Positions 1 through 7,655 of a DNA stretch of 54,400 nucleotides are shown one piece after another. The stretch comes from Phocaeicola sp. Lineage in GTDB: Bacteria > Bacteroidota > Bacteroidia > Bacteroidales > Bacteroidaceae. The stretch spans positions 1 to 54,400 of the forward strand of contig JAHHQV010000014.1 of the NCBI GenBank assembly GCA_020026175.1. Reading direction: 5' to 3'. The notes beneath the pieces are model-generated. The model was not told the DNA's origin. It searched no databases and saw only the letters and a program-made list of their open reading frames with translations. A program made the position numbers and the translations under genes. The number at the start of each line of letters is the position of its first letter. Position 1 is the first letter of the stretch.

Positions 1-678
1 GGTCGCTTATATCTACCGGAGAGTTACGCAAGGAACAAATGTATGATTTGGATTTGTTCGGAGGAGATAGTAGACACTGTAAAGGCACATTGCAGGCATT
101 TCTATATCCGCGCAAACAGGTGTTCGGCTTTTTATGACGACATGTTCATTCTCAGAGGATGGAGGACTGAGGAAATCAACGGAATTGAATATGAACTGAA
201 CTCCATGACCATAGAAAAGTGGGAAGGTAAAGCGTACAGGCTTGTCGTTCAAAGACAAAGAAGAACAGACAACGTACAGGAAATATGGGAGGGAGAATAC
301 ATTTACCGATGTATTCTGACCAATGATTTTGATTCAGATGTAAGGGAAATCGTGGAATTTTATAACCTGCGTGGTGGGAAGGAAAGAATCTTTGACGACA
401 TGAACAACGGATTCGGCTGGAAACGACTGCCAAAGTCATTCATGGCAGAAAACACGGTCTATCTGCTGATGACTGCGCTTATAAGAAACTTCTACAAGAC
501 GATTATCAAAAGAATGAACGTAAAGGAATTCGGACTATCTACAACGAGTCGTATCAGGACTTTCGTCTTCAAATTCATTTCCGTCCCGGCCAAATGGATT
601 AAAACATCCAGAGAGTACAGACTGAACATCTATACCGTTAACCCGGCTTATGCAAAAGTCTTCAATGCTAGTGACTGA
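1..678 (+). CDS. IS1380-type transposase, C-terminal part (5' end outside window)
   Basis: DDE transposase of an insertion sequence, only the C-terminal 225 residues visible. The reading frame is open back to base 1 with no stop, so the gene begins outside the window; the first internal ATG at 43 is unlikely to be the start. The stretch FYNLRGGKE (Y121, R124, E128 counted from base 1) fits the Y-2-R-3-E signature of the IS4/IS1380 group, and the preceding segments HCRHFYIRANRC and ELNSMTIEKWEGKAYRLV are typical of Bacteroidota IS1380 elements. The C-terminus VNPAYAKVFNASD matches a second, decayed copy on the opposite strand near 16507-16611. Whether the element is intact cannot be judged from here. 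The family call is strong; activity is unknown. Confidence 0.85.
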   Translation, partial: GRLYLPESYARNKCMIWICSEEIVDTVKAHCRHFYIRANRCSAFYDDMFILRGWRTEEINGIEYELNSMTIEKWEGKAYRLVVQRQRRTDNVQEIWEGEYIYRCILTNDFDSDVREIVEFYNLRGGKERIFDDMNNGFGWKRLPKSFMAENTVYLLMTALIRNFYKTIIKRMNVKEFGLSTTSRIRTFVFKFISVPAKWIKTSREYRLNIYTVNPAYAKVFNASD

Positions 679-696
679 TTCCTTTCTTTTATGGGT

Positions 697-745
697 TGTA
701 TAGCGTATTATCTCAAGTCGCTTTGTGGGGTAAGGGGAAGATATG
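697..745 (+). repeat. IS end sequence, inverted partner of 16440-16490
   Basis: The 49 bases just after the transposase stop recur in inverted orientation at 16440-16490 with only a few mismatches, for example the shared core GAGATAATAC read on the minus strand. The conserved non-coding tail next to a transposase stop is what the right end of an insertion sequence looks like. Confidence 0.6.
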
Positions 746-763
746 CTTAAAAAAGATCAAACA

Positions 764-835
764 GACTCTCATGTTATATATGGAACATTGAGATTCGGGA
801 TTTTTACAAAATATCCATTTTATAACACGAGAGTC
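764..835. repeat. Imperfect inverted repeat, arms 764-778 and 821-835
   Basis: The arms match at 14 of 15 bases, and similarity continues inward for about ten more bases with small gaps. The loop is about 42 bases. It lies just beyond the IS end and has no T-run typical of a terminator. It could be a small transposable element end or a protein site; nothing further can be said. Confidence 0.5.
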
Positions 836-967
836 GAGATAATTTGCGGAAATTAGGATTACTTGTAAAAATCTGGCATATCCTAAAACAACAGTTCCTT
901 CGCATTTTCATAAACCGCCAATATTGTGTTTGATTTGTTACTTCATAATTTTATTCAAAGAATAACA

Positions 968-1126
968 TTATGTATTACAATGAATTAGCCTATCACACAA
1001 AAAAAGTCCACCACTGACTGCTAAAGCGTATTCACCTGTTGTTTTGTTATCTCCTACCGTCACTGTCAGTTGTTCACTAGGCATATATATGATGCTTACT
1101 AAAACCGTAAATGAAATATTCAATCG
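968..1126 (-). pseudogene. Fragment of an unrecognised gene
   Basis: The minus strand is open from about 1126 to a TAA at 968-970 and reads NISFTVLVSI followed by IYMPSEQLTVTVGDNKTTGE, then YALAVSGGLF. The alternating Thr/Val pattern resembles a secreted beta-rich protein, but I cannot name the family. The frame is closed by an in-frame TAA exactly at the junction with the TTATCGGACAGC repeat at 1127, as expected if the gene was cut by an insertion. An internal ATG at 1084 would give only 38 residues. This may also be a chance frame. Confidence 0.3.
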
Positions 1127-1145
1127 TTATCGGACAGCAAAAATA
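1127..1145. repeat. IS terminal-type inverted repeat, copy 1
   Basis: TTATCGGACAGCAAAAATA. It matches the reverse complement of the repeat at 1364-1382 at 17 of 19 positions and is in the same orientation as the copy at 1494-1509. Together the three copies mark ends of IS-derived segments. Confidence 0.6.
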
Positions 1146-1146
1146 C

Positions 1147-1403
1147 TTATACAAAAACAGGTCGTAACCTAAATACATTCTCATCTACTTCCATTTGGTA
1201 TAACCTAATTTGAGGATTTAACTCTTTCCTAACATATCGAATAATTTCTCTTTTTCCTCTAGCTCTATATTTACACCCAAATATATTGATTCAAAACAAT
1301 CATTTCCAAGAGGCATATAGTGTCGTACCTCACGCCTGTTCCAAACTTTATTAGGATATTTTTTATTATTGCTGTCCGGTAATTTTCTTTTGAATGATAA
1401 AAA
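1147..1403 (-). pseudogene. Frameshifted gene fragment, family not recognised
   Basis: On the minus strand an open frame from about 1403 reads YPNKVWNRREVRHYMPLGND and then CFESIYLGVNIELEEKEKLF DML before TAA at 1218-1220. Moving one base near 1229 continues the protein-like reading as KELNPQIRLYQMEVDENVFR LRPVFV with a TAA at 1147-1149. The two halves join plausibly as one protein broken by a single-base deletion. The composition is typical of a soluble alpha/beta protein. The 5' side runs into the inverted repeat at 1364-1382. I do not recognise the family. Confidence 0.45.
1364..1382. repeat. IS terminal-type inverted repeat, copy 2
   Basis: TATTATTGCTGTCCGGTAA. Sixteen of these bases (1367-1382) are the exact reverse complement of 1494-1509. 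It lies upstream of a terminator, a promoter and a transposase start codon, which is the order expected at the left end of an IS4-type element. Confidence 0.65.
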
Positions 1404-1407
1404 TTAA

Positions 1408-1440
1408 GGCTGGCCTCCAAGATTGGAAGTCAGCTTTTTT
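1408..1440 (+). terminator. Hairpin and T-run inside the IS left end
   Basis: GCTGGCCTCCAA pairs with TTGGAAGTCAGC, followed by TTTTTT. Located between the IS end and the transposase promoter, it would block transcription entering the element from outside, a known arrangement in insertion sequences. Confidence 0.6.
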
Positions 1441-1442
1441 GC

Positions 1443-1450
1443 TACCTTTG
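1443..1450 (+). promoter_or_regulatory. TAnnTTTG promoter of truncated transposase
   Basis: TACCTTTG, an exact match to the Bacteroidota -7 element, 25 bases before the ATG at 1475. Confidence 0.5.
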
Positions 1451-1474
1451 AATTTCCACAAACAAATGTTAGCA

Positions 1475-1603
1475 ATGAGTAAAAGTACATATTTTACCGG
1501 ACAGCAATACTTTTTTCATAAGCAACGTTACATTTTCTTTAATTGCAAATTGCATTTTCACAATTCAAGGTTATATCCGTCCGGATGTAAGCTACATTTA
1601 TAA
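1475..1603 (+). pseudogene. IS4-type (DUF4372-like) transposase start, truncated after about 10 codons
   Basis: The ATG at 1475 opens MSKSTYFTGQ, which is how many IS4-type transposases with an N-terminal DUF4372 domain begin in Bacteroidota; this is recalled from the family and not searched. After FTGQ the frame runs on as YFFHKQRYIFFNCKLHF, with no transposase character, to a stop at 1603. The codons for FTGQ contain ACCGGACAGC, the same bases as the element's terminal repeat, so the truncation coincides with the third repeat copy. It looks like an internal deletion that joined the start region to the right end. Confidence 0.5.
1494..1509. repeat. IS terminal-type inverted repeat, copy 3
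   Basis: TTACCGGACAGCAATA is the exact reverse complement of 1367-1382, giving a 143-bp MITE-like unit with 16-bp ends. It overlaps codons 7-12 of the truncated transposase. No clear target duplication is visible in the flanks. Confidence 0.65.
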
Positions 1604-1675
1604 AAACATAATCTATACTTGAATAAAACGACGGAGAGTTTTATTCTTACAAACTACATATAAACAACATGTAAT

Positions 1676-1716
1676 AAAAAAAGGAACCATGCTTACATGC
1701 ACAGTTCCTTTTTTTT
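1676..1716. terminator. Terminator of asd
   Basis: An A-run and GGAAC pair with GTTCC and a T-run across a 16-base loop. On the minus strand it follows the asd stop by about 20 bases and ends in a T-run. It can act in both directions. Confidence 0.8.
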
Positions 1717-1737
1717 GTATTATATCCAGAGTGTCAA

Positions 1738-2748
1738 TTATCCGATATTCTTAACCTTGATGAGATATTCAGCAATCTGAACCGCATTCAGTGCAGCACC
1801 CTTCTTAATCTGATCTCCCACAATCCAGAAAGTAAGACCGTTTTCTTCAGAAAGATCCTTACGGATACGACCTACATATACAGGGTCTTTTCCAGAAAGG
1901 AACAATGGCATTGGGTATTCCTTATCGGCAGGATTGTCCATAAGTACAAGTCCGTCTCCATTTGCAAACGCTTCGCGAGCCTCTTCTACAGAAACAGGGC
2001 GTTCGGTTTCAACCCAAATACTTTCAGAATGAGAGCGAAGAGCCGGAACACGCACACAAGTTGCACTTACCTTGATGTCGGAATGCATAATCTTGCGAGT
2101 TTCGTTAAACATCTTCATTTCTTCCTTAGTGTATCCGTTGTCTGTAAACACGTCAATCTGAGGAATCAAGTTGAATGCCAGCTGATAAGCAAACTTATCT
2201 ACCGTTACAGGCTCGCCTGCCAGCACCTGACGATATTGTTCGTAAAGTTCGTCCATTGCAGCAGCACCAGCACCACTTGCCGCCTGATATGTAGACACAT
2301 GCACCTTCTTGATGTGAGTAAGGTTCTCGATAGCCTTTAGGGCCACCACCATCTGTATTGTAGTACAGTTAGGGTTGGCGATGATTCCACGAGGACGTTC
2401 CAACGAGTCTTCAGGGTTTACTTCAGGAACAACCAAAGGAACATCATTGTCCATACGGAAAGCACTGGAATTGTCTATCATCACAGCACCATACTTTGTA
2501 ATAGTATCAGCAAACTCCTTCGAAGTACCGGCACCGGCTGATGTAAATGCAACATCAACATCTTTAAAGTCATCGTTGTGCTGAAGAAGTTTCACTTCTA
2601 TTTCTTTGCCTCTGAATGTGTATTTACGACCTGCACTGCGTGAAGATCCAAACAACACCAATTCATCTAACGGGAAATTTCTCTCCTCAAGTACACGCAG
2701 AAACTCCTGTCCCACTGCACCACTTGCACCAACAATTGCTACTTTCAT
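1738..2748 (-). CDS. asd: Aspartate-semialdehyde dehydrogenase
   Basis: Reduces aspartyl phosphate to aspartate semialdehyde with NADPH, the branch point to lysine/diaminopimelate, methionine and threonine. The 336-residue product starts MKVAIVGASGAVG (nucleotide-binding glycine loop, residues 7-13). It has the SSRSAGRK segment, the catalytic cysteine C128 in ANPNCTTIQ and the catalytic histidine H240 in VPALRSHSE. I chose the ATG at 2748; an upstream frame extension to 2874 overlaps the divergent gene's promoter and has no family similarity. A TAATTTTG element at 2796-2803 fits as its promoter. The gene stands alone, divergent from the antiporter. Length is normal for the family. Confidence 0.96.
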   Translation of the reverse strand: MKVAIVGASGAVGQEFLRVLEERNFPLDELVLFGSSRSAGRKYTFRGKEIEVKLLQHNDDFKDVDVAFTSAGAGTSKEFADTITKYGAVMIDNSSAFRMDNDVPLVVPEVNPEDSLERPRGIIANPNCTTIQMVVALKAIENLTHIKKVHVSTYQAASGAGAAAMDELYEQYRQVLAGEPVTVDKFAYQLAFNLIPQIDVFTDNGYTKEEMKMFNETRKIMHSDIKVSATCVRVPALRSHSESIWVETERPVSVEEAREAFANGDGLVLMDNPADKEYPMPLFLSGKDPVYVGRIRKDLSEENGLTFWIVGDQIKKGAALNAVQIAEYLIKVKNIG

Positions 2749-2795
2749 TTTTCTAATTATATATTTTAGTTTGTGATTATTTTTTACTTTATCTG

Positions 2796-2803
2796 CAAAA
2801 TTA
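2796..2803 (-). promoter_or_regulatory. TAnnTTTG promoter of asd
   Basis: TAATTTTG on the minus strand, 48 bases before the asd ATG. Confidence 0.6.
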
Positions 2804-2846
2804 GAATAAAATGAAATAACTATCAGAAAAATCGGTGATTTTTTTA

Positions 2847-2854
2847 TATTTTTG
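2847..2854 (+). promoter_or_regulatory. TAnnTTTG promoter of the antiporter operon
   Basis: TATTTTTG, 30 bases before the ATG at 2884. It lies back to back with the asd promoter. Confidence 0.55.
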
Positions 2855-2883
2855 TCTTTAATTTGAACACACAATATTATTAT

Positions 2884-5040
2884 ATGAAAGAATTGATTGA
2901 TTTAACATCTATCGGAATAACCCTTCCTATAACAGATCCTACGTGGATTTTCTTTTTGGTATTGGTCATTATACTGTTTGCCCCCATATTGATGGGAAAG
3001 CTGCGTATACCACATATCATAGGTATGATTCTTGCCGGGGTAATAATAGGCGAATACGGATTCAACATACTTGAGAGAGACAGCAGCTTCGAACTGTTCG
3101 GCAAGGTAGGGCTTCTGTATATCATGTTTTTGGGAGGTCTGGAAATGGATATGGACGACTTCAAGAAGAACAAGACCAAGGGGCTTGTTTTCGGATTCTG
3201 GACATTCGTAATACCTATGGCATTGGGTATATTGAGCAGTATGTGGCTGTTGGGATACTCTTTTGTAACATCTACACTGCTGGCCAGTATGTATGCCAGC
3301 CATACACTCATAGCCTACCCTATAATAAGCAGATACGGACTGGCAAGAACAAGAAGTGTAAGCATCACTATAGGAGGTACGGCTGTTACGGTGGTACTTG
3401 CCTTGGCAGTATTGGCAGTCATAGGAGGAATGTATAAAGAACAGGTATCGGGCAGCATGTACTGGATTCTTCTGGCTGCAAAGGTGATGATTCTGTGTGC
3501 ACTTATCATAATACTTATGCCGCGCTTGTGCAGATGGTTCTTCAGAAAATACGACGACAGCGTGATGCAGTTCATATTCGTACTTTCGATGGTGTTCCTC
3601 GGAGCCGGACTGATGGAGATGGTGGGAATGGAAGGTATACTTGGAGCTTTCCTTGCCGGACTGGTGATAAACAGGTTCGTTCCGCACATATCACCTCTTA
3701 TGAACAGACTGGAGTTTGTGGGCAATGCACTGTTCATTCCTTATTTCCTTATCGGTGTGGGTATGATTATCGATATCAGATGCCTGTTCAGAGAAGGAGA
3801 AGCCCTGAAAGTGGCTGTAGTGATGATAGTCATAGCAACCATAAGCAAATGGCTTGCAGCCGTAATAACACAGAAATCTTTCAAATTGAAGAAAAGTGAA
3901 TGTAATCTGATTTTCGGGCTTAGCAATGCACAGGCTGCCGCTACTCTTGCAGCAGTCCTTATCGGACATGAGATTATTCTTCCTGGAGGGGAAAGGCTGC
4001 TGAACGACGATGTACTGAACGGAACAGTGGTAATGATATTGTTTACGTGCATAATAAGTTCGATGGTGACAGAACGTGCCGCCAAACAGATAGTGGCCGA
4101 GGAACATGATGGCAACAGTACCGACGACAAGCAGAAGAAGGAAAAAGAGAATATCATGATTTCAATAGCCAACCCCGAGACCATAGAAGGGCTTGTAAGT
4201 ATGGCACTAATGATAAAACACCCTAAAGAGAAAAAAGAACTCGTGGCTCTAAGTGTAATAAACGACAGCAATACATCCGAAGCCAAGGAAATGATGTCAA
4301 AGAGAAATCTGGAAAAGACATCTATGATTGCCGCTTCTGCCGATACAACGACAAAGACTGTACTTAGATATGACATGAATATCGCACAGGGAATTATTCA
4401 TACGGCACGCGAATATGAAATAACTGACCTGATAATAGGTCTGCACCGCAAGACAAACATGCTCGACTCGTTTTTCGGAACAATGACCGAAAACCTTCTG
4501 GCAGGAACACACAGACAGATCATGATAGCCAAGTTGCTGATACCGGTAAATACACTGAGAAGAATTGTAGTGGCAGTACCTAAAGAGGCAGAGTTTGAGG
4601 CAGGATTCTCAAAATGGGTTACACACATTTGCCGCATGGGCAAGATTTTGGGATGCAGAATAACTTTCCATGCCTCAGAACAGACTATGGCTTATATGAA
4701 AAGAATCATAGAAAAGGAAGGAGCAAACACTTTTACGGTATTCTCTGTACTAGAGGATTGGGATGACCTGCTGATGCTTACAAAAGAGGTTTCATACGAC
4801 CATCTGTTTGTAATAATATCGGCACGAAAAGGCTCTATCTCGTATCAGCCTTCGTTCGAGCAACTTCCGACACTTATAACAAAATATTTCTCAAACAACA
4901 GCTTGCTGATGCTCTACCCCGACCAATGGGGAGATCCTGAAGAACTGATGACATTTACAGAACCTCGCAGAGTGGCCAGCAAGAGTGCTTACGACAGTGT
5001 TATAAACGGATTGTATAAATGGTTTAAGAAAGAACAATAA
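2884..5040 (+). CDS. CPA2-type cation:proton antiporter with C-terminal cytoplasmic domain
   Basis: Inner-membrane monovalent cation/proton antiporter of the Kef/CPA2 group (718 aa). Residues about 15-410 form some 12-13 hydrophobic segments, with the family-like stretches GKLRIPHIIGMILAGVIIG near the N-terminus and GILGAFLAGLVINRFVP in the middle. Residues about 430-718 are soluble and resemble two universal-stress-protein-like halves, a common regulatory add-on. I start at the ATG at 2884; a TTG at 2863 is in frame but follows the promoter too closely. The stop overlaps the tcdA start by one base, so the two genes are translationally coupled. Which ion is carried cannot be told from sequence. 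Confidence 0.85.
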   Translation: MKELIDLTSIGITLPITDPTWIFFLVLVIILFAPILMGKLRIPHIIGMILAGVIIGEYGFNILERDSSFELFGKVGLLYIMFLGGLEMDMDDFKKNKTKGLVFGFWTFVIPMALGILSSMWLLGYSFVTSTLLASMYASHTLIAYPIISRYGLARTRSVSITIGGTAVTVVLALAVLAVIGGMYKEQVSGSMYWILLAAKVMILCALIIILMPRLCRWFFRKYDDSVMQFIFVLSMVFLGAGLMEMVGMEGILGAFLAGLVINRFVPHISPLMNRLEFVGNALFIPYFLIGVGMIIDIRCLFREGEALKVAVVMIVIATISKWLAAVITQKSFKLKKSECNLIFGLSNAQAAATLAAVLIGHEIILPGGERLLNDDVLNGTVVMILFTCIISSMVTERAAKQIVAEEHDGNSTDDKQKKEKENIMISIANPETIEGLVSMALMIKHPKEKKELVALSVINDSNTSEAKEMMSKRNLEKTSMIAASADTTTKTVLRYDMNIAQGIIHTAREYEITDLIIGLHRKTNMLDSFFGTMTENLLAGTHRQIMIAKLLIPVNTLRRIVVAVPKEAEFEAGFSKWVTHICRMGKILGCRITFHASEQTMAYMKRIIEKEGANTFTVFSVLEDWDDLLMLTKEVSYDHLFVIISARKGSISYQPSFEQLPTLITKYFSNNSLLMLYPDQWGDPEELMTFTEPRRVASKSAYDSVINGLYKWFKKEQ

Positions 5041-5777
5041 TGATTAGCAATAACAACAATAGCAACAATAAAGAATGGCAGCAGAGAACCGAACTTCTGC
5101 TTGGCGAAGAAAAGATGCAAAGACTGAAGAATGCTCATGTCCTGATAGTGGGTGTGGGTGGCGTGGGAGCATATGCTGCCGAAATGATTTGCCGTGCCGG
5201 AGTGGGAAATATCACTATAGTGGATGCCGATACGGTACAGCCTAGCAATATCAACCGACAGCTACCTGCCACACATTCTGCTATAGGACGCCCTAAGGCT
5301 GAAGTGCTGGCTGAAAGATTCAAGGATATTAATCCCGAACTCAATCTGAATGTGCTTCCAGTATACCTGAAGGATGAAGCTATACCACAATTGCTAGACA
5401 GCAATGATTTCGACTTCATAATAGATGCCATAGATACAATAGCCCCGAAATGCTATCTTATATACAATGCACTGCAAAGGGGAATAAAGATTGTAAGCAG
5501 CATGGGGGCAGGCGCAAAGAAAGACATCACACAGGTGAAATTTGCCGACTTGTGGGAAACATATCACTGCGGACTGAGCAAGGCTGTAAGAAAACGGTTG
5601 CAGAAGATGGGAATGAAACGAAAACTTCCGGTTGTATTCAGTACAGAGCAGGCCGACCCAAATGCAGTATTGCTGATAGACGATGAAAAGAACAAAAAGT
5701 CTACAACAGGAACTGTAAGCTATATGCCTGCAGTATTTGGATGCTATCTGGCAGAATATGTATTACGAAAGCTATAA
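5040..5777 (+). CDS. tcdA: tRNA threonylcarbamoyladenosine dehydratase
   Basis: E1-like enzyme of the ThiF/MoeB fold that uses ATP to cyclise t6A37 to ct6A in tRNAs reading ANN codons. The 245-residue protein has the glycine loop GVGGVG (38-43), DADTVQPSNINRQ (about 62-74) and the DAIDTIAPK segment. It lacks the Cys-rich C-terminal metal site of true ubiquitin-like activators. It is slightly shorter than the E. coli enzyme. The start overlaps the antiporter stop (TAATG), and lolD follows after 12 bases. MoeB/ThiF is the alternative, but the absence of a sulfur-carrier gene nearby and the TcdA-like layout favour this call. Confidence 0.88.
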   Translation: MISNNNNSNNKEWQQRTELLLGEEKMQRLKNAHVLIVGVGGVGAYAAEMICRAGVGNITIVDADTVQPSNINRQLPATHSAIGRPKAEVLAERFKDINPELNLNVLPVYLKDEAIPQLLDSNDFDFIIDAIDTIAPKCYLIYNALQRGIKIVSSMGAGAKKDITQVKFADLWETYHCGLSKAVRKRLQKMGMKRKLPVVFSTEQADPNAVLLIDDEKNKKSTTGTVSYMPAVFGCYLAEYVLRKL

Positions 5778-5789
5778 AAACATTTATCC

Positions 5790-6443
5790 ATGATACGATT
5801 AGAAGGTATTACAAAAAGTTTCGCACAGTTGCAGGTGCTGAAAGGTATCGACCTTAATATAGACAAAGGTGAAGTGGTAAGCATTGTAGGACCAAGCGGT
5901 GCCGGAAAAACAACTCTTTTGCAGATTATGGGAACATTGGACAGGGCAGACTCAGGAAAAATCATAATCAACGGAACTGACGTAAGCCGACTGAAGGAAA
6001 AGGAACTTTCATCATTCCGTAATAACGAAATAGGGTTTGTATTCCAGTTTCATCAGCTTTTACCAGAATTTACCGCACTTGAGAATATTACCATACCTGC
6101 ACTTATCAAAGGACTGTCTGCCGGTGAAGCGAAAAAGAAGGCTCTTGAGATGCTGGATTTTCTAGGCCTGAAAGAAAGAGCCGCACACAAGCCTTCCGAA
6201 TTGTCGGGAGGAGAGAAACAAAGGGTGGCTGTGGCACGTGCTCTGATAAACAATCCTTCTGTAATTCTTGCCGACGAACCATCAGGAAGCCTGGACTCAA
6301 AGAACAAGGAGGAGCTGCATAACCTGTTTTTCAAACTGAGAGATAAATTCGGACAGACTTTTATCATTGTAACACACGATGAGGGACTGGCCACTAAAAC
6401 TGACCGCACAATACATATGATGGACGGAAGGATAATCTTATAA
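5790..6443 (+). CDS. lolD: LolD-like ABC transporter ATP-binding protein
   Basis: ATPase of an export-type ABC system, 217 aa. Walker A GPSGAGKTT at 34-42, Q-loop near VFQFHQLLPEF (84-94), signature LSGGE at 138-142, Walker B and catalytic Glu in VILADEPSGS (158-167), switch His in VTHDEGLA. The Q-loop phrase QFHQLLPEF is characteristic of LolD, which powers release of lipoproteins from the inner membrane together with LolC/LolE permeases. No permease is adjacent here; in Bacteroidota the permeases are often elsewhere. It is the last gene of the antiporter-tcdA-lolD run. Substrate assignment is inference; the ATPase call is certain. Confidence 0.85.
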   Translation: MIRLEGITKSFAQLQVLKGIDLNIDKGEVVSIVGPSGAGKTTLLQIMGTLDRADSGKIIINGTDVSRLKEKELSSFRNNEIGFVFQFHQLLPEFTALENITIPALIKGLSAGEAKKKALEMLDFLGLKERAAHKPSELSGGEKQRVAVARALINNPSVILADEPSGSLDSKNKEELHNLFFKLRDKFGQTFIIVTHDEGLATKTDRTIHMMDGRIIL

Positions 6444-6503
6444 AAACAGGAAGATTGTAAAAGCCGAAATGACTACTCTTCAAAATTACATATTAAATAT
6501 AAA

Positions 6504-6548
6504 AAATGGTCGTATCAAACTCTGTATTAAGTAATGATATGACCATTT
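6504..6548. terminator. Terminator between lolD and the convergent nuclease-fold gene
   Basis: AAATGGTCGTATCA pairs with TGATATGACCATTT with one mismatch, followed by a T-rich stretch. It serves convergent genes on both sides. Confidence 0.7.
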
Positions 6549-6601
6549 CTTTAGTCTTTTAGGATGCTCTAATTTCAAGGAAGCATATAGATATGATGAA
6601 A

Positions 6602-7468
6602 TCAGAATTCTATATTTGCTACCTGTGGGTTATGGTCCGACAAATATTGTATGCTGTCTTTACGTAAAGGTTCTTCTGGTATAAACACTTTATCTACATC
6701 TATCTGAGAAGTAACAAATATAAAGTCTATCATTTCACATTCTGACTTGTCTATCCTACCATAATCATGAAATGTATGGTCTGCCCCAGATCTTTCTTCA
6801 GCTATTTTGAACGCATCCTTCAATACAAAAGGGTTATGAGTAATTGTTTTATACGCTTCCGACTGATTGTTCACATTGAAGTCACCTGTAAGAACAGCCG
6901 GCTTGTCTCTCACTATCTCCTTTATCTTGTCTATTATAAGAAGTGCTCCCTTGTTTCTGGCTTCAACACCTACATGGTCAAAGTGTGTATTGACTGCCAT
7001 AAACACTTTGCCTGTCTTTTTGTCTTTAAGTTTGGCCCAAGTAGCGATACGAGTACATGCTCCGTCCCAACCTATAAAACCCACACTGTCGGGATACTGC
7101 GACAACCAGAACGTATTGCTATCCAACACCTCAAACTTATCTTTCTTGAAAAACAAAGGAGCATATTCACCTTTCGTTGCGCCATCTTCACGACCTACAC
7201 CAACTTCAGTATATTCTGGCAACCTTTCTTTCAGGTCCAGAAGCTGATGATGAAGCACTTCTTGCATACCTACTATGTCAATATCCTGCTTCTTTATAAA
7301 ATCTGCAACACCGTCTTTTCTATACTGCCAGCTGTTCATACTGTCGGCTGGTGTATCCATCCGGATATTAAAAGTAGCCCAGTTCAAACTCAGTTTCTCC
7401 TGTTTTTCGGCACAAGAGCCAAGAGTCAATGCAGCTCCAATCAAAAAAAATCCAATCTGACTTTTCAT
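6602..7468 (-). CDS. Endonuclease/exonuclease/phosphatase-family lipoprotein
   Basis: Secreted metal-dependent phosphodiesterase fold, 288 aa. The N-terminus is a lipoprotein signal ending in LTLGSC, with Cys19 as the lipidated residue and no Asp following it. Motifs of the DNase I/sphingomyelinase superfamily are in order: TFNIRMD, GMQEV (metal Glu), NTHFDHVG (catalytic His), TGDFNVN and a C-terminal SDHNPQV. The substrate could be DNA, a sugar phosphate or a phospholipid; sequence alone does not decide. It stands alone on the minus strand between lolD and cvfB. Expected location is the periplasm or cell surface. Confidence 0.85.
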   Translation of the reverse strand: MKSQIGFFLIGAALTLGSCAEKQEKLSLNWATFNIRMDTPADSMNSWQYRKDGVADFIKKQDIDIVGMQEVLHHQLLDLKERLPEYTEVGVGREDGATKGEYAPLFFKKDKFEVLDSNTFWLSQYPDSVGFIGWDGACTRIATWAKLKDKKTGKVFMAVNTHFDHVGVEARNKGALLIIDKIKEIVRDKPAVLTGDFNVNNQSEAYKTITHNPFVLKDAFKIAEERSGADHTFHDYGRIDKSECEMIDFIFVTSQIDVDKVFIPEEPLRKDSIQYLSDHNPQVANIEF

Positions 7469-7655
7469 ATTCCTTTATTTAATCATTAAACTATAAATTT
7501 ATACTTTTCCAAAAGGCAAGTTTCACTATAAAATCAGTTTTCTTTATAACAATAAATTCAATAAGTAAAACTCAAAAAAAATTAAACTTGACAACATACA
7601 AAACACACCAAATGAATTTATTTTTATCTTTACACAAAATTACAATATTTTATTT

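Noticed and set aside
2902..3687. Long minus-strand frame opposite the antiporter
   Set aside because: Low-complexity His/Tyr/Ser-rich translation typical of antisense of a membrane protein gene; the plus strand is clearly coding.
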